From: Talpa occidentalis
Lineage: Eukaryota > Chordata > Mammalia > Eulipotyphla > Talpidae
Direction: 5' to 3'
NCBI RefSeq assembly: GCF_014898055.3
Contig: NW_023603184.1
Location: forward strand, 27,320,808 to 27,384,807
Length of the DNA: 64,000 nucleotides
The position numbers were made by a program, and so were the translations under genes. Below the pieces are notes generated by a model. It did not search any database. It had not been told where the DNA came from and saw only the letters and a program-made list of their open reading frames with translations. Positions 22,276-34,726 of the stretch are shown here, one piece after another. The first letter of the stretch is position 1; every line of letters starts with the position of its first letter.

Positions 22276-24705
22276 CAGGACCCAGTGCCTCCCAGGGAAG
22301 CTTGAGTATCGGGGACACCCATGTAACTATATGCAGCAGGCAGGAAGCCCTTCAAGAGGAAAATTCCAGAGATGCTGTGAGGAGTTCTACCTCCAGCTAT
22401 TGGAATTGGGAGGGGGTTGGAGGTGCAGGACAAAGAAGTAGTCACTAGGTGAATGCCGCTGTCGTGGGGAGACCATCTGACTCCTACCAGTGCACAAAGC
22501 TTTGTGGCCCCACCTAAAAAGCTTGTCCTCCAGTGGAGTTTGATGCTGCCTCACAGGCGAGGGAAGCAGGTTTATTGGATGGTTGGTGCCCACCCAGATG
22601 CCACTTTTGGGAACTAGGCACTTGTTCTTTTAGCTGCCTGGAGTAATGGCTGCTGAGTGCTCAGAGTTGGGCCCCCTCTAGAAAGTGTCCTTCACCGCCT
22701 CATTGCCATGTCCAAGGTCACATGCTTTTCCCAAGGCTGCCTCGCCTTTCTCCAGACAGCCCCAAGGCCCTCCCAGCTTCAGGGCGCCATGTGCTGTACC
22801 ATGCCTCTTGTACTGTGTCTCGGTTCAGGTTCTCCCTTGGCCCCATCCTGCTTCCTGCACCCCAAGAACATGCCCCATCAACCTCCTGCATGCCCACCTC
22901 CCTTTCAGAGTCTATTTCCTGGGTAGTCTGAGGCTGAACTACTACACTGATGGCTCTGTAACATTTCAACTTGGCTTGTCCACATACAAGAATTCGCTTG
23001 TGTGTTTCCAATTAGGGTGGGTCCCAAGGGTGAATACTGTTGAAATTTTGGAGGGTGACAGGGAGGCCCAGTGCCCTTGGGGCATTATGGCTAATCTGCT
23101 GACTCAGCTCCTTATGTGCTATAGCAGCTGGGCTGCGGGGGGGTGGTGTGTTTAGCTCAGTGATGAGGGGCCTGACATCTGCATCATTTCCTCTTTGCCT
23201 ATGTCAGAGGCAACAAGAAGGTCCTTATGGGATCCTAGCTTATGCCTGTGGGGGTTCCAACCTGCTCGTGATCTTTGCTTCCTGACTATCTTGTGGACTT
23301 GAAGCTCTACAGTCACATGCAGAGAGAGTCCTACAGGGCCTATTTACTCAGTTCCCACAAAGCATAGGTCAAATCCCTGCAATAAATCCCTTCACATACC
23401 TATCTCTCTATATATAAACCAACTCATTATACTTCACTGGTCCAACCTTGACTGACATAGACATACATTGTAATTGGAGAAAAGTCGAAGCTGCCACACT
23501 GATCAGTGCAGTAGCAAATAGGGTCAGATTAGCTAGGATACAGTCGTACCTCTTTTAAATAATGTTTTGCTAAATGATGGATGGCATATATGAGGATAGC
23601 CCCAATGGGTTATGCCATATAGCCTAGATGTGTGGCAGGCTATACCATCTATATTTGTGTGAGTACACTCTATGATGTTTGCATAATAGCAAAGTCACCT
23701 AATGACACATTTCTCAGAATGTATCACTATTGTCAAAAGACATATGGCTAGAGCAGAAACACAGCTGACAATGTCTGCTCTTTGAAGAAAAAAATATGAA
23801 CTTCTAGTATGTCTACCCTGGTGCCAGGCTGAGGGAGAGCAGGCTACCCAGCCCAGAAAGGAGAATAAGGCAGATGGGCAGACCTAGAGCAACAGACACC
23901 AACAATGTGAGAAGGGCTTTGCCCAGCCTCCTGTTTCAGTCTGCAGCAGTGTCTAACATGGCAGGGCTGGTCGTACATCCTGGCCTCATCTGCACAGAGT
24001 CACAGTGGCACCATTTCTGGACATGTGCACACATCAAAAATGACACAGTTCATTCTCAGCTCTCAGCTCCTTTCTGTGTGGTTCATAAAATGCTCCAGTT
24101 TTAAAGTGCCCATGAACAAGCACAGTCCTCACTTATGGCTGATCAGCTGAGTCCCACCCTGCAGACCAGGGTTGAGCTGAGAGTTTTCCTGGGGTGATCT
24201 TGCCTTATCTAGGGGCATCTGCTTGCAAGTCATTCTCTCCTTGTCTCCCTGACTTTTACCCAACACCAAAAAATGAAGAACAGAGCACAGGGCATGGGGG
24301 AGAGGGGAATCGGAAGAAGAAATAGAAAGTTTCCAACTTAGTCATGAGAAGGGATAAAAGTAATAGCAACAAAAGGGAATCGGAAAAAAGAGGTTTATTA
24401 ACTAGTGTCTGAAAACATGATGGCCCCAGAGCAGAATTCTTAACAGAGTCAATGATTTTCACACATATTTTTATCTTCAAAGCCTATAGCCTGTGGGAAG
24501 GGGAATGTGGAGACTCTCCAGAGCACAGTGGAACTTTAGGTTCTGCTGTCCAGGTAGGACCCAGCCTCCAACTCTTTCAGCCCTGGGGCTTCTCTCCACA
24601 CCTCCCTTTTCTCTTAGTGGACTGCAGTACAGGGGAACCTGTTCTCCTGGGAGGCAGGGAAGTCTTTCTTTTTCCATAAACTCCAACTGTTAGCACATCT
24701 GTGTA
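22276..24705. other. 2.4 kb without a gene; possible old LTR remnant at 23150-23465
   Basis: No exon seen. 23370-23465 ('ctgcaataaatcccttcaca', 'ctctatatataaacc', 'tgactgacatag') looks like the end of an ancient MaLR/ERVL-type LTR. The remainder is unassigned. Open frames at 22657-23155 overlap on both strands and match nothing known to me. Confidence 0.4.
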
Positions 24706-24710
24706 GCCTC

Positions 24711-25176
24711 TGTTTGACTGAAACAGGACCTCTGAAATTCCCAGCCTAATCCCTGGGATTTACAAATGGAAAAAAAGTTCTTTGCAGATAGGACTAGTTA
24801 AGGATTTTGAGATGGGGAGATTCCAGATTATCCAGCTGAACCCTAAGGGAAACCACAAAGGGTGAGGGAGATTTGATTCACACACAGAAGGTTATGTGAA
24901 GATGGAGCAGGAGAGGCTTGAAGATGTTGACCTTCAAGATAGGAATGGTGCAGTAACAAGCCAAGGAATGCTGACAGCCACCAGAAACTGGGAGAGCAAG
25001 GAATGGATACTTAGAGCCTCTGGGAAGAGTATGACCCTGCCAACATCTGAATTCCAGTGCTGTGATATTGATTTTGGACTTTCGGACTCCAAAACTGTGA
25101 GAGAAAAATCCCTCTTGTCTTCAGACACCAAATTTGTGACTGATTTGTTATAGCAGCCACAACAATCTAATACACA
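24711..25176 (+). mobile_element. MLT1-type MaLR LTR, sense
   Basis: Shows 'cccagcctaatccctgggat', 'ctttgcagataggactagtt', 'aggattttgagatggggaga', 'aagccaaggaatgctgacag', 'ccagaaactgggagagcaag', 'actgtgagagaaaaatcc' and 'gatttgttatagcagccaca', then 'ctaatacaca'. This is the complete MLT1 order. The open frame at 24896-25153 is a by-product. Confidence 0.85.
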
Positions 25177-25189
25177 TTCCCTATGTGTT

Positions 25190-25550
25190 TGTAGTAAAAA
25201 TTCTCCTTCATTAATAGTTTGAAAGTGGGGGCCTCTGGGAAAATGGGGTGGGAAAGATAGTCAAGGCTTGGATACACGGTGTGTAGGGCTCTGAGCTGGT
25301 GAGGAGGAACTGAGTTCAGACATGGAAGGGGTCCAGTGGGTCCAGTGAGGTAGGGTGGTGTAGGGGCTATGGATTCAGAGAAACTTAAGTTTCTATTCTG
25401 GTTTTACCTGTTTGTTTTTTTTTTCTCCCTGACCTTTTATTTTTTTAGACACATTTTGGAAACTTTTTAGAGTTCCTTCTCTGTTAAACAGGAAAAATAA
25501 TACACACATCATTGGCTATTGGAAGAATTTAATGAGTTGAAGAAAGTTAA
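25190..25550. other. No gene recognised
   Basis: Unassigned; 25405-25450 is T-rich. Confidence 0.35.
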
Positions 25551-25562
25551 AAATAGTGCACA

Positions 25563-26084
25563 ACTGTTGGTGGGAGTGCAAACTGGTCCAACCACTATGG
25601 AGAGCTGTGTGGAGATTTCTGGACATACTAAACATAGAGCTTCCATATGATCCAGCAATTCCACTCCTAGGTATTTACCCAAAGGACACAGAAACATCAA
25701 TTCCAAAGAGCACCTGCACTCCTATGTTTATAGCAGCACTGTTTACAATAGCTAAGCTTTGGAAACAACACAAATGCCCAAAAATAGATGACTGGATCAA
25801 GAAGATGTGGTACATATATACCATGGAATATTACTCAGCATTCAAAAAAGATAAACACATGCAATTTGCAGCAACATGGATGGCACTGGAAGGGATCATG
25901 CTCAGCGAAATAAGCCAAAAAGAAAAAGAAAAATACCGGATGGTCTCACTCATAGCAGGAATCTAGAAAACTTAAATAAGGGACCAGGAAAATGAATATA
26001 AGAAAGTGAAAATGAACCAGAGACACTTTTTGGGGGTTTGGGGTCAGAATGGGGCGTTTGCAATTGTATGTAAAAATAAAATTT
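25563..26084 (+). mobile_element. Young 5'-truncated L1 LINE insertion with intact ORF2 C-terminus
   Basis: Bracketed by the duplication aatagtgcaca (25552-25562 and 26085-26095). It encodes the C-terminal part of L1 ORF2 without a stop until 25966, including [35 protein letters not shown] and SEISQKEKEKYRMVSLIAGI, features typical of mammalian L1. The 3' UTR follows ('aataagggaccaggaaaatg', a G-rich tract, 'taaaaataaaattt'). The domain is only a fragment: endonuclease and reverse transcriptase are missing, so it cannot move by itself. The open C-terminus points to a recent insertion and an L1 lineage active not long ago. Confidence 0.93.
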
Positions 26085-26099
26085 AATAGTGCACAGCTT

Positions 26100-27300
26100 T
26101 AAGCACATTTAAATGTTAAGTGACAGAAAAGGGGTAACTAAAGTGTGGTGAATCAGGCATGGTTTAACAACTTGGCCTCCAGGAGGATAAATCCCTTGAG
26201 CCAGGCAGGGTGGCAAGTGCTGCTAAATTGTACCTTCATTCACCTCTTAGCCCCAGCTGCAGCCAGGACCCAGACTGTGTTTACATGTGGAAGAAATGGC
26301 ACTCAGAGTGTGGGGCACAGGCAATAGGGAAGGAAGGTGGCAAAAATCATGCAGATCCTAGGCCTCTAGAGGGTTCCATGGTTCTGGGCATCAGGATCAG
26401 CTAATTTGTGGAAATTCGTGCAAACTGAGTGCAAAATGAAAAGATGGGACCTTTTGTTCAAAAACAGTTCAAATTTCAAGACACAAAGGCAGAGCATTAA
26501 ATTGAGCCCTGGGCTTGAGAAGCACAGGGCCCTGGTGACAGATTGCATTCCCACGAGCCCAGTCTAGGCAAATTTGGGGCAGTGGGGAACTGGCTAAAGT
26601 ACCAAGCTCGTCAAGCCAGAAAGGGCCAGAGTTCTACTGGGCCCTCAGAAAGAGTGGCCCAGCGCTGCTGAGAATAGGAGTCACAGGGAGCTGGTAAACA
26701 TGCTCATGCTGATGTGTAAGGTCTGCAGGAGGCCTGAGAGTCTGCGTAGCTCGCTGGCATTTCTCACAGGGGATACCTAGTGCTGACCTGCCTCCAGCCA
26801 CACTCTTAGTAGCAAGGTCCCAACAGATATTTTAGGAGGTGTTTCATCACCCTCAGCACACAGGCTGATGAGGACCTGGGCCCCAGCTTTTCTTTGCATC
26901 CCGGTTCAGACTACCAGTCTCATCAGTGGGGCCTGGCCCCTCCACTCTGAACCAGCAGGAGGACACTTGAATCTTTCACCTACCTGTTATTCCAGGAATC
27001 AGGCTGGGTTTAGGAAGTGTAGATCTGCTCATGGCAGGTCGTCTGTATTAGTCCTATAAATGATAACAATAACAGCAACAAGGAGAAAAACCCCTTAGTC
27101 GCTCGCTTTCATTGAAGACAAACCGGGTGCTAGAAATAGAACTAAGCACTTTGTCTATTTTTTGTGGTTCATAACAGTATTAATGGAAAAGCAGTAATTA
27201 ATAACTCGTGCCAAACCCTATTATCCGTTATTAAATGTTAACTCATGTAAAGGCATACAAAAGTTCACTGTTAACTTTCAGTATTATCTTGCACCTACCT
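26100..27300. other. 1.2 kb unassigned
   Basis: No gene. 26650-27010 has phrases ('gaataggagtcacagggagc', 'cagtggggcctgg') that may be a worn hAT-Charlie/MER element. I cannot define its ends. Confidence 0.35.
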
Positions 27301-27309
27301 CTAATGGCC

Positions 27310-27420
27310 TTGCAGCACTCACCACTGTTTTGCCCATTTCACAGATGTGGAAACTGGAGTTGACAAAGTAACTTGCCCGTACCCATCTGGATCTGAAGTC
27401 CATGCTCTCAACACCCTCTA
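27310..27420 (-). repeat. MIR SINE fragment
   Basis: 'tgcccatttcacagatgtgg', 'aaactggagttgacaaagta' and 'acttgcccgtaccc' are in antisense MIR order. Confidence 0.75.
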
Positions 27421-27480
27421 GGGTCCTAGTGGGGAACAAACAGGAGTGGGTTGATTGTTGGCTAAGACTCAGCAATTTCT

Positions 27481-27770
27481 TTTTCTTTTTTTTTAAGATT
27501 ATTTTTATTTATTTATGTACATAAGAACTGGGGTGTAGGCCAGAGGTGCAGGGGGTGAGAGGAATCACCAGAGACAGAGCGGGGAGCAGAATAGGTGGAT
27601 GTGCTGAAACACACTGCTGAGGCGAAGAGTGGGCAAGACAGAAGAGGTCTGCTGTGCCATGTGGGTCAGCTCCCTCCCTGGCTGGAGATTGAACTCAGGC
27701 CTCAGTGACTGGTGATAGCTTGAAAGGGCTGAAACTCTAACCCCTGCGCCACCAGCAAGGCGCGGACAAG
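27481..27770 (-). mobile_element. tRNA-derived SINE, antisense, diverged
   Basis: Flanked by gcaatttct (27472-27480 and 27771-27779). Runs from 'tttttttaagattattttta' through 'aagaactggggtgtaggcc' to 'gcgccaccagcaaggc'. Several substitutions in the B box ('gattgaactc') mark it as an older copy. Confidence 0.9.
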
Positions 27771-27779
27771 GCAATTTCT

Positions 27780-28605
27780 ATGGGGTCTCACAGAGAGAAT
27801 TCCCTTGACCCTTGCAGCCATGCTGGGAAGCAGAGCTGGTGTCCAGTTTATGGAGAAAGAGATGGAGGGTTGGGGGTGTTCAGTGACTTGAAAAGTTCAC
27901 ATGCAGTAAGTGGGAGACGGGGAGCCCAAGAAACTTGGACTCTGTGGGTGCCCCATGTGGTACCTCTCTTTTGGAGGGATGGTAAGATGGGGGTGTCTGG
28001 GATGTAGGCATTGGGTTCTCACGAATGGGCATTTCCAGCAGCTGATGCTGGGCTTCTGATTCTGTGGAAGGGAGTCAGAGTCACCCTTTTATGGACTTTC
28101 CTCAGTACCTGGACAGCAGACGGGCGGCAGAACAAAAGGGCTAAGAGGGAAGACTCAGACCTTTGGCTAGGAGACTCATTCAACTTCTCACTGGCAAATT
28201 TTCCTGAGTTTCAGTTGAATGGAATTAATAATTAGGCTCTTGGCCACCAACTGACTTTTTCGGAGGCTTAGAGGAGTTAATCCATGCATGGCTCAGAGAA
28301 GAACACCCGGCTCGTCTTCCTGCTGGATGGTGTTATCTTCCTGCACACAGCTCTCACCTCAGATGTTGGGTGGGACCAACACTGGATCTCCCTGAATTGA
28401 GGGGCTGGGGCTTTGTTTTCTGAGCTGCTGTGTTGGCCAGACCCTGCAGCCAAACCTCTATCCTTCTCCAGACCTCAATTCTGCTAACACTTTCGGAAGC
28501 AGCTCAGGATTCTTGCCGGTGCATATGGAGTACATGTAATCTTCTAAGGAAATGACACCAATTTGTCTCTCCAAGTGTGATAGGACAAAAACAGCTCTTA
28601 TTGGG
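27780..28605. other. No gene recognised
   Basis: Unassigned; open frames at 27780-28007 and 28011-28235 are adjacent but not homologous to anything I recognise. Confidence 0.35.
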
Positions 28606-28609
28606 GTCA

Positions 28610-28720
28610 CAAGTCTTGCTTCTGGTCCCAGCTTTTCCATTAGGTAGCTGTGTGGGTTTTGGAATATCACCCAAATTCTGTGGGCCTTGGTTTTCCCATC
28701 TAAAGAATGAGGAGTTGGAT
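28610..28720 (+). repeat. MIR SINE fragment
   Basis: 'aggtagctgtgtgggttttg', 'gggccttggttttcccatct' and 'aaagaatgaggagttgg' match the MIR 3' half. Confidence 0.8.
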
Positions 28721-28724
28721 TGAA

Positions 28725-30740
28725 TTTAAGAAAAAAGTGCTAAGTCCCTTCTCCCTGCCCACACAGTGCTGGGCAATGTGTGTGGCAGTAGGGATGTGAA
28801 GGCAAAGAGGCAGGGACCAGCTCCCCTCAAGGATATCCATTCCCGGCAGAGGAACACCCGAATGTGGTGGAGGGATGAATCACCTTCTACCCATGTTTGG
28901 CTGTGACATACTAGAATTATCTCCATTCTCACCCTTGACTCTACCAGCAATATTGTGCTGAAGAGGGAGCAAATCAATATGTCTTTTGCTAGTCCTTGCT
29001 TTTTCACCAGGTGTCCATTTGGGATAAAGAAAAAATTCCAGAAGACAACAAGCCAAACTCTGATCCAGGGGGTTAGTCGGCATCTTCCCCCAATAAAGGT
29101 TTTCTTATTGGTCAAAATCCAGTGGCTTCCAAAGTCCAGACCCAATGATATTAGACATGACCTTGAGTTCTTTGGGTTGCTGAAGACAGACTTTTCGAGG
29201 TCTTTGGCCTCCTCCCAGCTCACCTGTACCATTTGCCAGGAGGCCTGAGGCTCGTGCTTGCAATCAGCAGGCCTGGAAACTTATGTCTCTGTAATTCAAC
29301 AACTACAGCAGCTGGTTCTTTTCCCTTAAGATTTAATACTTGTCATTTATCTGTGTCAAAACTGCAAAGGAGCAAGTTTCCAAAGACAGATTTATTATGT
29401 GTGCTGAGTGTCTCAGGTGCAGCAGTGCATAGAGATGGGCTCAATTCCATATTTTCCCTGGGTTTTTGTTCTATAAAAATAGCCACTTTTACTTTGCATT
29501 CAGACAAGTGAGAAATATAGAGTCTTGAGCTGTGAGTCACCACGGGGCACTCACAGAGAGTAACATTATTGTGGCGCTGGGTTCTAGCCTTTGGTTTCAG
29601 GGTCAGCTGCCAGGCTTGCACAAGTGTTGACTTATGCAAGGAACAAGTCATAACCACAGCTGGCTGCATAATTGGTGAGGCTCAGTGCAAAATGAAAACG
29701 CGTGACCTCAAGGTTAAAAAGCAGAGGAAAAAATGCTGTTACAGATAAAGCTTCTTCCTTTCTTCTTTGGTCTGTGACTGGTCACAGTGTTTTTCATTTG
29801 CTACTAAATGTCATTCTAAGAAAAATTAAAATGTTTCAGCTATTAGCATGAATTTTACTGTTCATCTTTCTAGGGTGCAATGCAAATATAAATGCAAATA
29901 TAAAAGCATTTAACTTATAGGTTGAGGCATTTATGTTTTGTACCTCCTCTCCAGACAGTGCCTTGAGCATGTATGATCTTTCTGAGAAACCCCAGTTTCC
30001 CCCTTGTGAGGCCCCCTCCCGTAACCCTCTTGATGGGAAGTGGGGTTTGGGGTCCATGCTGGGATGTACTTGGTACTTTAGTTAGGGTAATGACTCAATC
30101 CCCTGGAGGCTTGGTCTCTGGCTGACCTTCCACTAGAAATGCCATGAGGCTGCCAAACATCACCCCAAGATAGTTTGTGGGATCCCCACCCTCCCTGTAT
30201 CCTGGCTGGAATGGAGGAAAACAGAATTTCTGGACTGAGGTCTGGAGGAAAGAAGGCTCTTCACACCTCCCTGAGAACTACTTGGGGGATATGGAAGAGG
30301 CAGGAACATGAGTGACTGGAGGCCCTAAGCCCCCAGGAGTGCTCCATTGTCTCATCAGCACTCACTTAGAAAACACAAACTCAAAGGTGACATTATTAAG
30401 AATTTCAAGATGGTAAGTAACCTTGGAGCATCAAACCTCAAGCACAGGACCTTTCTGGGAAGCAACCCTACAGGACTGTACTGCCCATGAGGCATGCCGT
30501 GGTTGCACCTACATCCACAGCATGGCTGGGAACTAACTCTACACTGCCCAGACATCCATGGGACTCTGGCCTCTTCAGGATCATCCCCCAGCAGGCCAGA
30601 GTGTCAATATTTGTTTGGATGGAAACTTTTTGTTAGGATTCTAATGTAGAATATACAGATGTTAAAATATAATGCCGGACACTTAAAACACGTATATGTA
30701 GTTGTAAGGCAATGTTGCTTTAATGAATTGTTTTTTTTTT
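28725..30740. other. 2.0 kb unassigned; contains one 168-codon open frame
   Basis: The longest open frame in this stretch is on the minus strand (28726-29232, 168 codons). It has no motif, compositional bias or homology I recognise, and no flanking splice signals, so I do not call it a gene. 29860-29900 has a small 'aaatataaatgcaaatataa' repeat. Confidence 0.4.
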
Positions 30741-30744
30741 TTTT

Positions 30745-31142
30745 TTAAGTTGAGGATTTTGCAATGGGAAACTTATCCAGGACTTCTGGAGGTGATAAAT
30801 ATCATCATAAGCATTATTTAAGAGAGAGGAAGATGCCACACAGGCAGGGGAGGAGGGCAAAGTAAAGATGGAGACAGACACTATATCTCTATCAGTAATT
30901 AATAAGTGAAAAATTAAAATCAGGGGCACAGGGAATGCTGGAGGCACCGGAAGTTGGGAGGGGTGAGGAGCAGATTCTCCCTTAGAGCCACTGGAGAGAG
31001 CATATTCCTGCTGACATTTTCTTTTAGTCAATGAGACTGACTGGAATTTCTGGCCTCCAGAACTATAAGAGAATAGATATCTGTTTCTTTTAACTTCCAG
31101 ATTTGTCATAATTTGTTATAGCAATCTTAGAAAGCCAATACA
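30745..31142 (+). mobile_element. MLT1-type MaLR LTR with an inserted foreign patch
   Basis: 'aagttgaggattttgcaatg', 'gggaatgctggaggcacc', 'ctcccttagagccactggag', 'tggcctccagaactataaga' and 'atttgttatagcaatcttag' give the MLT1 order, ending near 'caatacaca'. At 30880-30923 the usual LTR sequence is interrupted by 44 bp that match the L1 at 31217-31260. Confidence 0.8.
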
Positions 31143-31144
31143 CA

Positions 31145-32940
31145 ATGAAAATTAATGAAAATTAGCAAGTATACTTAGCAAAGTTGCTGTTTACAAGATC
31201 GGTATAACAAAAATCAACTGTATCTCTATCAGTAATTAATAAGTAAAAAGTTAAAATCAGATATTCCATTTATAATAACATCAATAAAGATCAAATTCCT
31301 AGAGTTAAATCTAAAATGCATAGCTCCCAAGTATTACTGAAAGAAATTAAAGATCTAAAAAAATGAAGAGATATACCATGTGCACAAATTGGAAAACTCA
31401 ATCATGCAAAATCAATCTTCCCAAATTAATTTATAGACTGTGTAATATCAATAAAATCCATGATTTACCTCCCCCTAATTTGGTAAACTGATTCCAAAAT
31501 TCATATGGAAATGCAAAGAACCAAGAATAGTCTAGGGAATCTTGAATAAGTATAGCACTGGACAGCTTATATCACCAGTTAACATGATTTATTTTTATCA
31601 GTTTATTACAATTTAGTATGAAATTTTCATAACAGAAAGACTTACCAATGGTACAAAATAAAGTCCAGAAATGGATTCACACATAATATTACTTGATTAA
31701 GTGCACAGGAAAAGTATAATTTGACTTGTTAGTGAATATTGTTCAAGTGTTTACATGGAAACAATAATATTTTTATTTCTCCTACTTCTTATTGACCAGA
31801 AAACCAAGTACATATGGATATTAGCTCTAATTGTGATAGATGAAACAGTAAAGTTACACAAGAAAGCACAGAATAACATTTTCATGGGTTTGAGTGAGCC
31901 ACATTTTTAAAAAAGGATAGAAAAGCTGATAGACAGAAAAAAGAAAAATATATTGATAAATTCAACTTAAGAACTTTGGTTTCCCAAAAGACATCATTAA
32001 GAGAGTACAAAGGTAATGAATAGAATAGGAAAACATATTTGCAATATGTGTATCTAATTAAGAACTGCTATCGTGAATACAAAAAGAACTCTATAAATCA
32101 ATTAGAAAAAGAACTCAGTAGAAAATGACAAAAGGCTCCAATAGACCCTTCACAAAGAGAACACTCTTGTGATAACCTCCCCAAATCCCAAACCCACTAT
32201 ATGAGAAAGTACCAAACATCATTAATCATGAAGGAAATGCAAATTAAGCCACAATATATCACTATGTACCTACCGGAATGGCTAAGAAGAAAAAGACCCA
32301 AATCAAGGCTGGTAAGAACGTGGACCAAAGCATGCTCTCCTGCATGGTGATGGAAGCTTAAGTTGATATAATTATTTTGCTAACTGTTTAATAAATTTGA
32401 ACATACCTTATTACCCAGAGGTTTCACTTCTAAAGTTATATACCAAATAGAAATACATTCATGTAGTCACCCAACAGTAAGTACTGGAGTGATCACAGCA
32501 GCACTATTTGTAATAGTAAAAAGCTGATATACTGCCTTAATGACCAGAGGTAGAATGAAAAAACAGATACATATTCACAAAATGGAATATTGTATGAGGA
32601 TAACTGATTTACAGCCACACAACAATGTATATGAAACTCAGAAAACATAACAGTGAGTGAAAAAAGCCAGACCCAAATGAGTATTTATTAATCCATTTGT
32701 ATAAAGTACAAAAGCAGACAAAAGAACCTGTATTGTCAGACATTAGGACAGTAATCATCCTTGGGTGGGCACAGTAACTGGAATGGACCCCAAGGTGGTA
32801 CACTTATATTCTATTTCTTGATCTTGGTGTGGGTTATGTATATGTGTTTAGTTTGTGAAAATGAATTGACAGTATTATATTTATATGGACAGTATTCAAT
32901 ATTTATACCATGTGTGCTAGAAAACTATATTATACTTCCA
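31145..32940 (+). repeat. Old L1 LINE (ORF2 end and 3' region)
   Basis: Sense L1 phrases occur in order: 'tacaagatcggtataacaaa', 'tttataataacatcaataaa', 'caaaattcatatggaaatgc', 'gaccagaaaaccaagtacat', 'ctataaatcaattagaaaaa', 'catcattaatcatgaaggaa', 'cacagcagcactatttgtaa' and 'gcagacaaaagaacctgtat'. No frame survives. Confidence 0.85.
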
Positions 32941-32944
32941 TGCA

Positions 32945-34305
32945 GAGTTAATGAAAACTTGCCTTCTAGGCTGTAGTGTTATGGCAAGGGTTAAGGAAAG
33001 GAATTTCTTAGCATAGATCCTAGAACATGGTAACTATTCAAAAATGACAGCTACTCTTATTATTAATATCTAATGTAAATTATTTCTCGATGAAAGAAAC
33101 ACTACCAGCTTCATTTTACCTTCCTGACATTAGCCTGACAAACGAGACCCTACCCAATCCTGATTCTGCTGCGGTGGCTTTGAAATCCATCAGCATTTGT
33201 GAAGCAATGTTGAGCACCATCAGATGTGTGAACAGAACCCCAGTGAATAGTAATGTCTGTTAACATGGAATTATTGCTCTCCACTTTCAAATTTTTCTAA
33301 AGCAGTCTGGCAAGTGAAGTCAACAGCCACAAAAGGGCAGTGACTGAAGTTTTGCACGTCTCACACAGTTTTCACATACAGGTATATTATCTAGCTGAGA
33401 GTCAAAAATGGCTTGACTCGGGACCTTTGCAGGGGTCTATGTGTTTGAGGAGCACTCAAGAGACAGAAATGTCCATTGTCTCCTGCCATTCCCCACATAC
33501 TGGTGATGCTTATTACTGTCTCCCTTTGTTGGAAGAATCCTAAGGTCAAATTCTCAGATGATACAGGTAGCATTCATACTGAGCATCTCCATCTGTTTGG
33601 TTGTTCCTTCCTCCATATTCTAAAAAGGCTCCAGTGACTTACTACTGTTGCAGCTATGTTGAGGGGTATATGTCCAGTCTGTGACCTCCCTTTTCTAAGG
33701 ATTGTGGTGGGTTTAGCCACGTTTGACTTCACTGGCCCTTCCCTGGTAAGATGGGACACCCAAACTGGACCAATTGCTATCTTTCTCCTGGGAATTTGAA
33801 ATAGGTCCTTGGACACAGTAGTTACTTTCCATTGACTGGCTGAATGAAGCCACATCAACTTACCTGTTTTCACAGAGAAGAAAAGAAAGTTGATCTACAA
33901 AGCAGACAAAAGGAAACATATATGGAAAAAAAGTAGAAATGGGACATTTGGGGAAGAGAAAGGAGAGCGATTATGCCTTGGTTTCTTGTATTTCCCTCAA
34001 TCTTGGTTTTATTCCTTCTATGGCCCAATGACAGATCTTCCCTTGTCTCCTTGAGATAACCTTGGGATATTATAATAATCCCCTCCTATTCTTTTAAAGC
34101 TAGTTCAAGTGGGTTTTCCACAAATTGTCTCCAGCTAAAATAGAACACGTTGCAGCAAGACGAAGTCACATTTTAAATTAGTCAACAATGGAAAATGAAA
34201 CCTGCAGGCTAGTGTCAGGAGGCAGAAGAGCACAGCAAATGGCAGCCACAGGATCCTGCAGTGGGTTGCTAGCGGCCTCTGTGCCAAAGGGGATGAGTCA
34301 TCCAG
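32945..34305. other. 1.4 kb unassigned
   Basis: No gene. An open frame on the minus strand at 33574-33873 lies in sequence whose 'gcaattggtccagtttgggt' phrase resembles an old mammalian repeat rather than a protein gene. Confidence 0.35.
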
Positions 34306-34307
34306 TA

Positions 34308-34445
34308 TCAGTCATTCTCAACCCTGACTGCACATCAGGGGCACCAGGGAAATTCTGAAAAATACTCCCATCTCCCACCCTGGGACCATGGTTTAATTGG
34401 TCTGGGCAGGCATCTTTATGCTAGAAACTCCCCCAGGTGAGTTAC
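34308..34445. repeat. hAT-Charlie-like DNA transposon remnant (MER type)
   Basis: 'agtcattctcaaccctgact', 'gcacatcaggggcaccaggg' and 'cccaccctgggaccatggtt' are typical of non-autonomous Charlie derivatives, whose ends read like 'ttctcaaccctg'. Subfamily not assigned. Confidence 0.6.
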
Positions 34446-34726
34446 ATTATTCACAACACATAGAAATAAAAATAAATAAGAAGCCAAACAAAAACATTTC
34501 CTCAGGAGAAGTACAGGAACAATAATGAAGCCACAGAAAGAAATTCCTCCTGTAGATCCTCATTTTCAGGGCACATGAGATGCAGTAAACAATGTCCTCA
34601 GCAATACCCTTAGAATAAATATGGAAGTGACTCTAAATATGAGGCAATGGATAATCCCAAAGCACCATTCAGGAGTACACTTCCATGAGGCAGGACCAAG
34701 CACCTCTGCTGCCTGGTTTTGTTTGG

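Noticed and set aside
25556..25966. 136-codon frame as a host gene
   Set aside because: It is the C-terminal fragment of L1 ORF2 inside a 5'-truncated LINE with target-site duplications.
28726..29232. 168-codon open frame on the minus strand
   Set aside because: No start context, motif, splice context or homology I recognise, and other frames overlap it. One frame of this length in 64 kb is compatible with chance.
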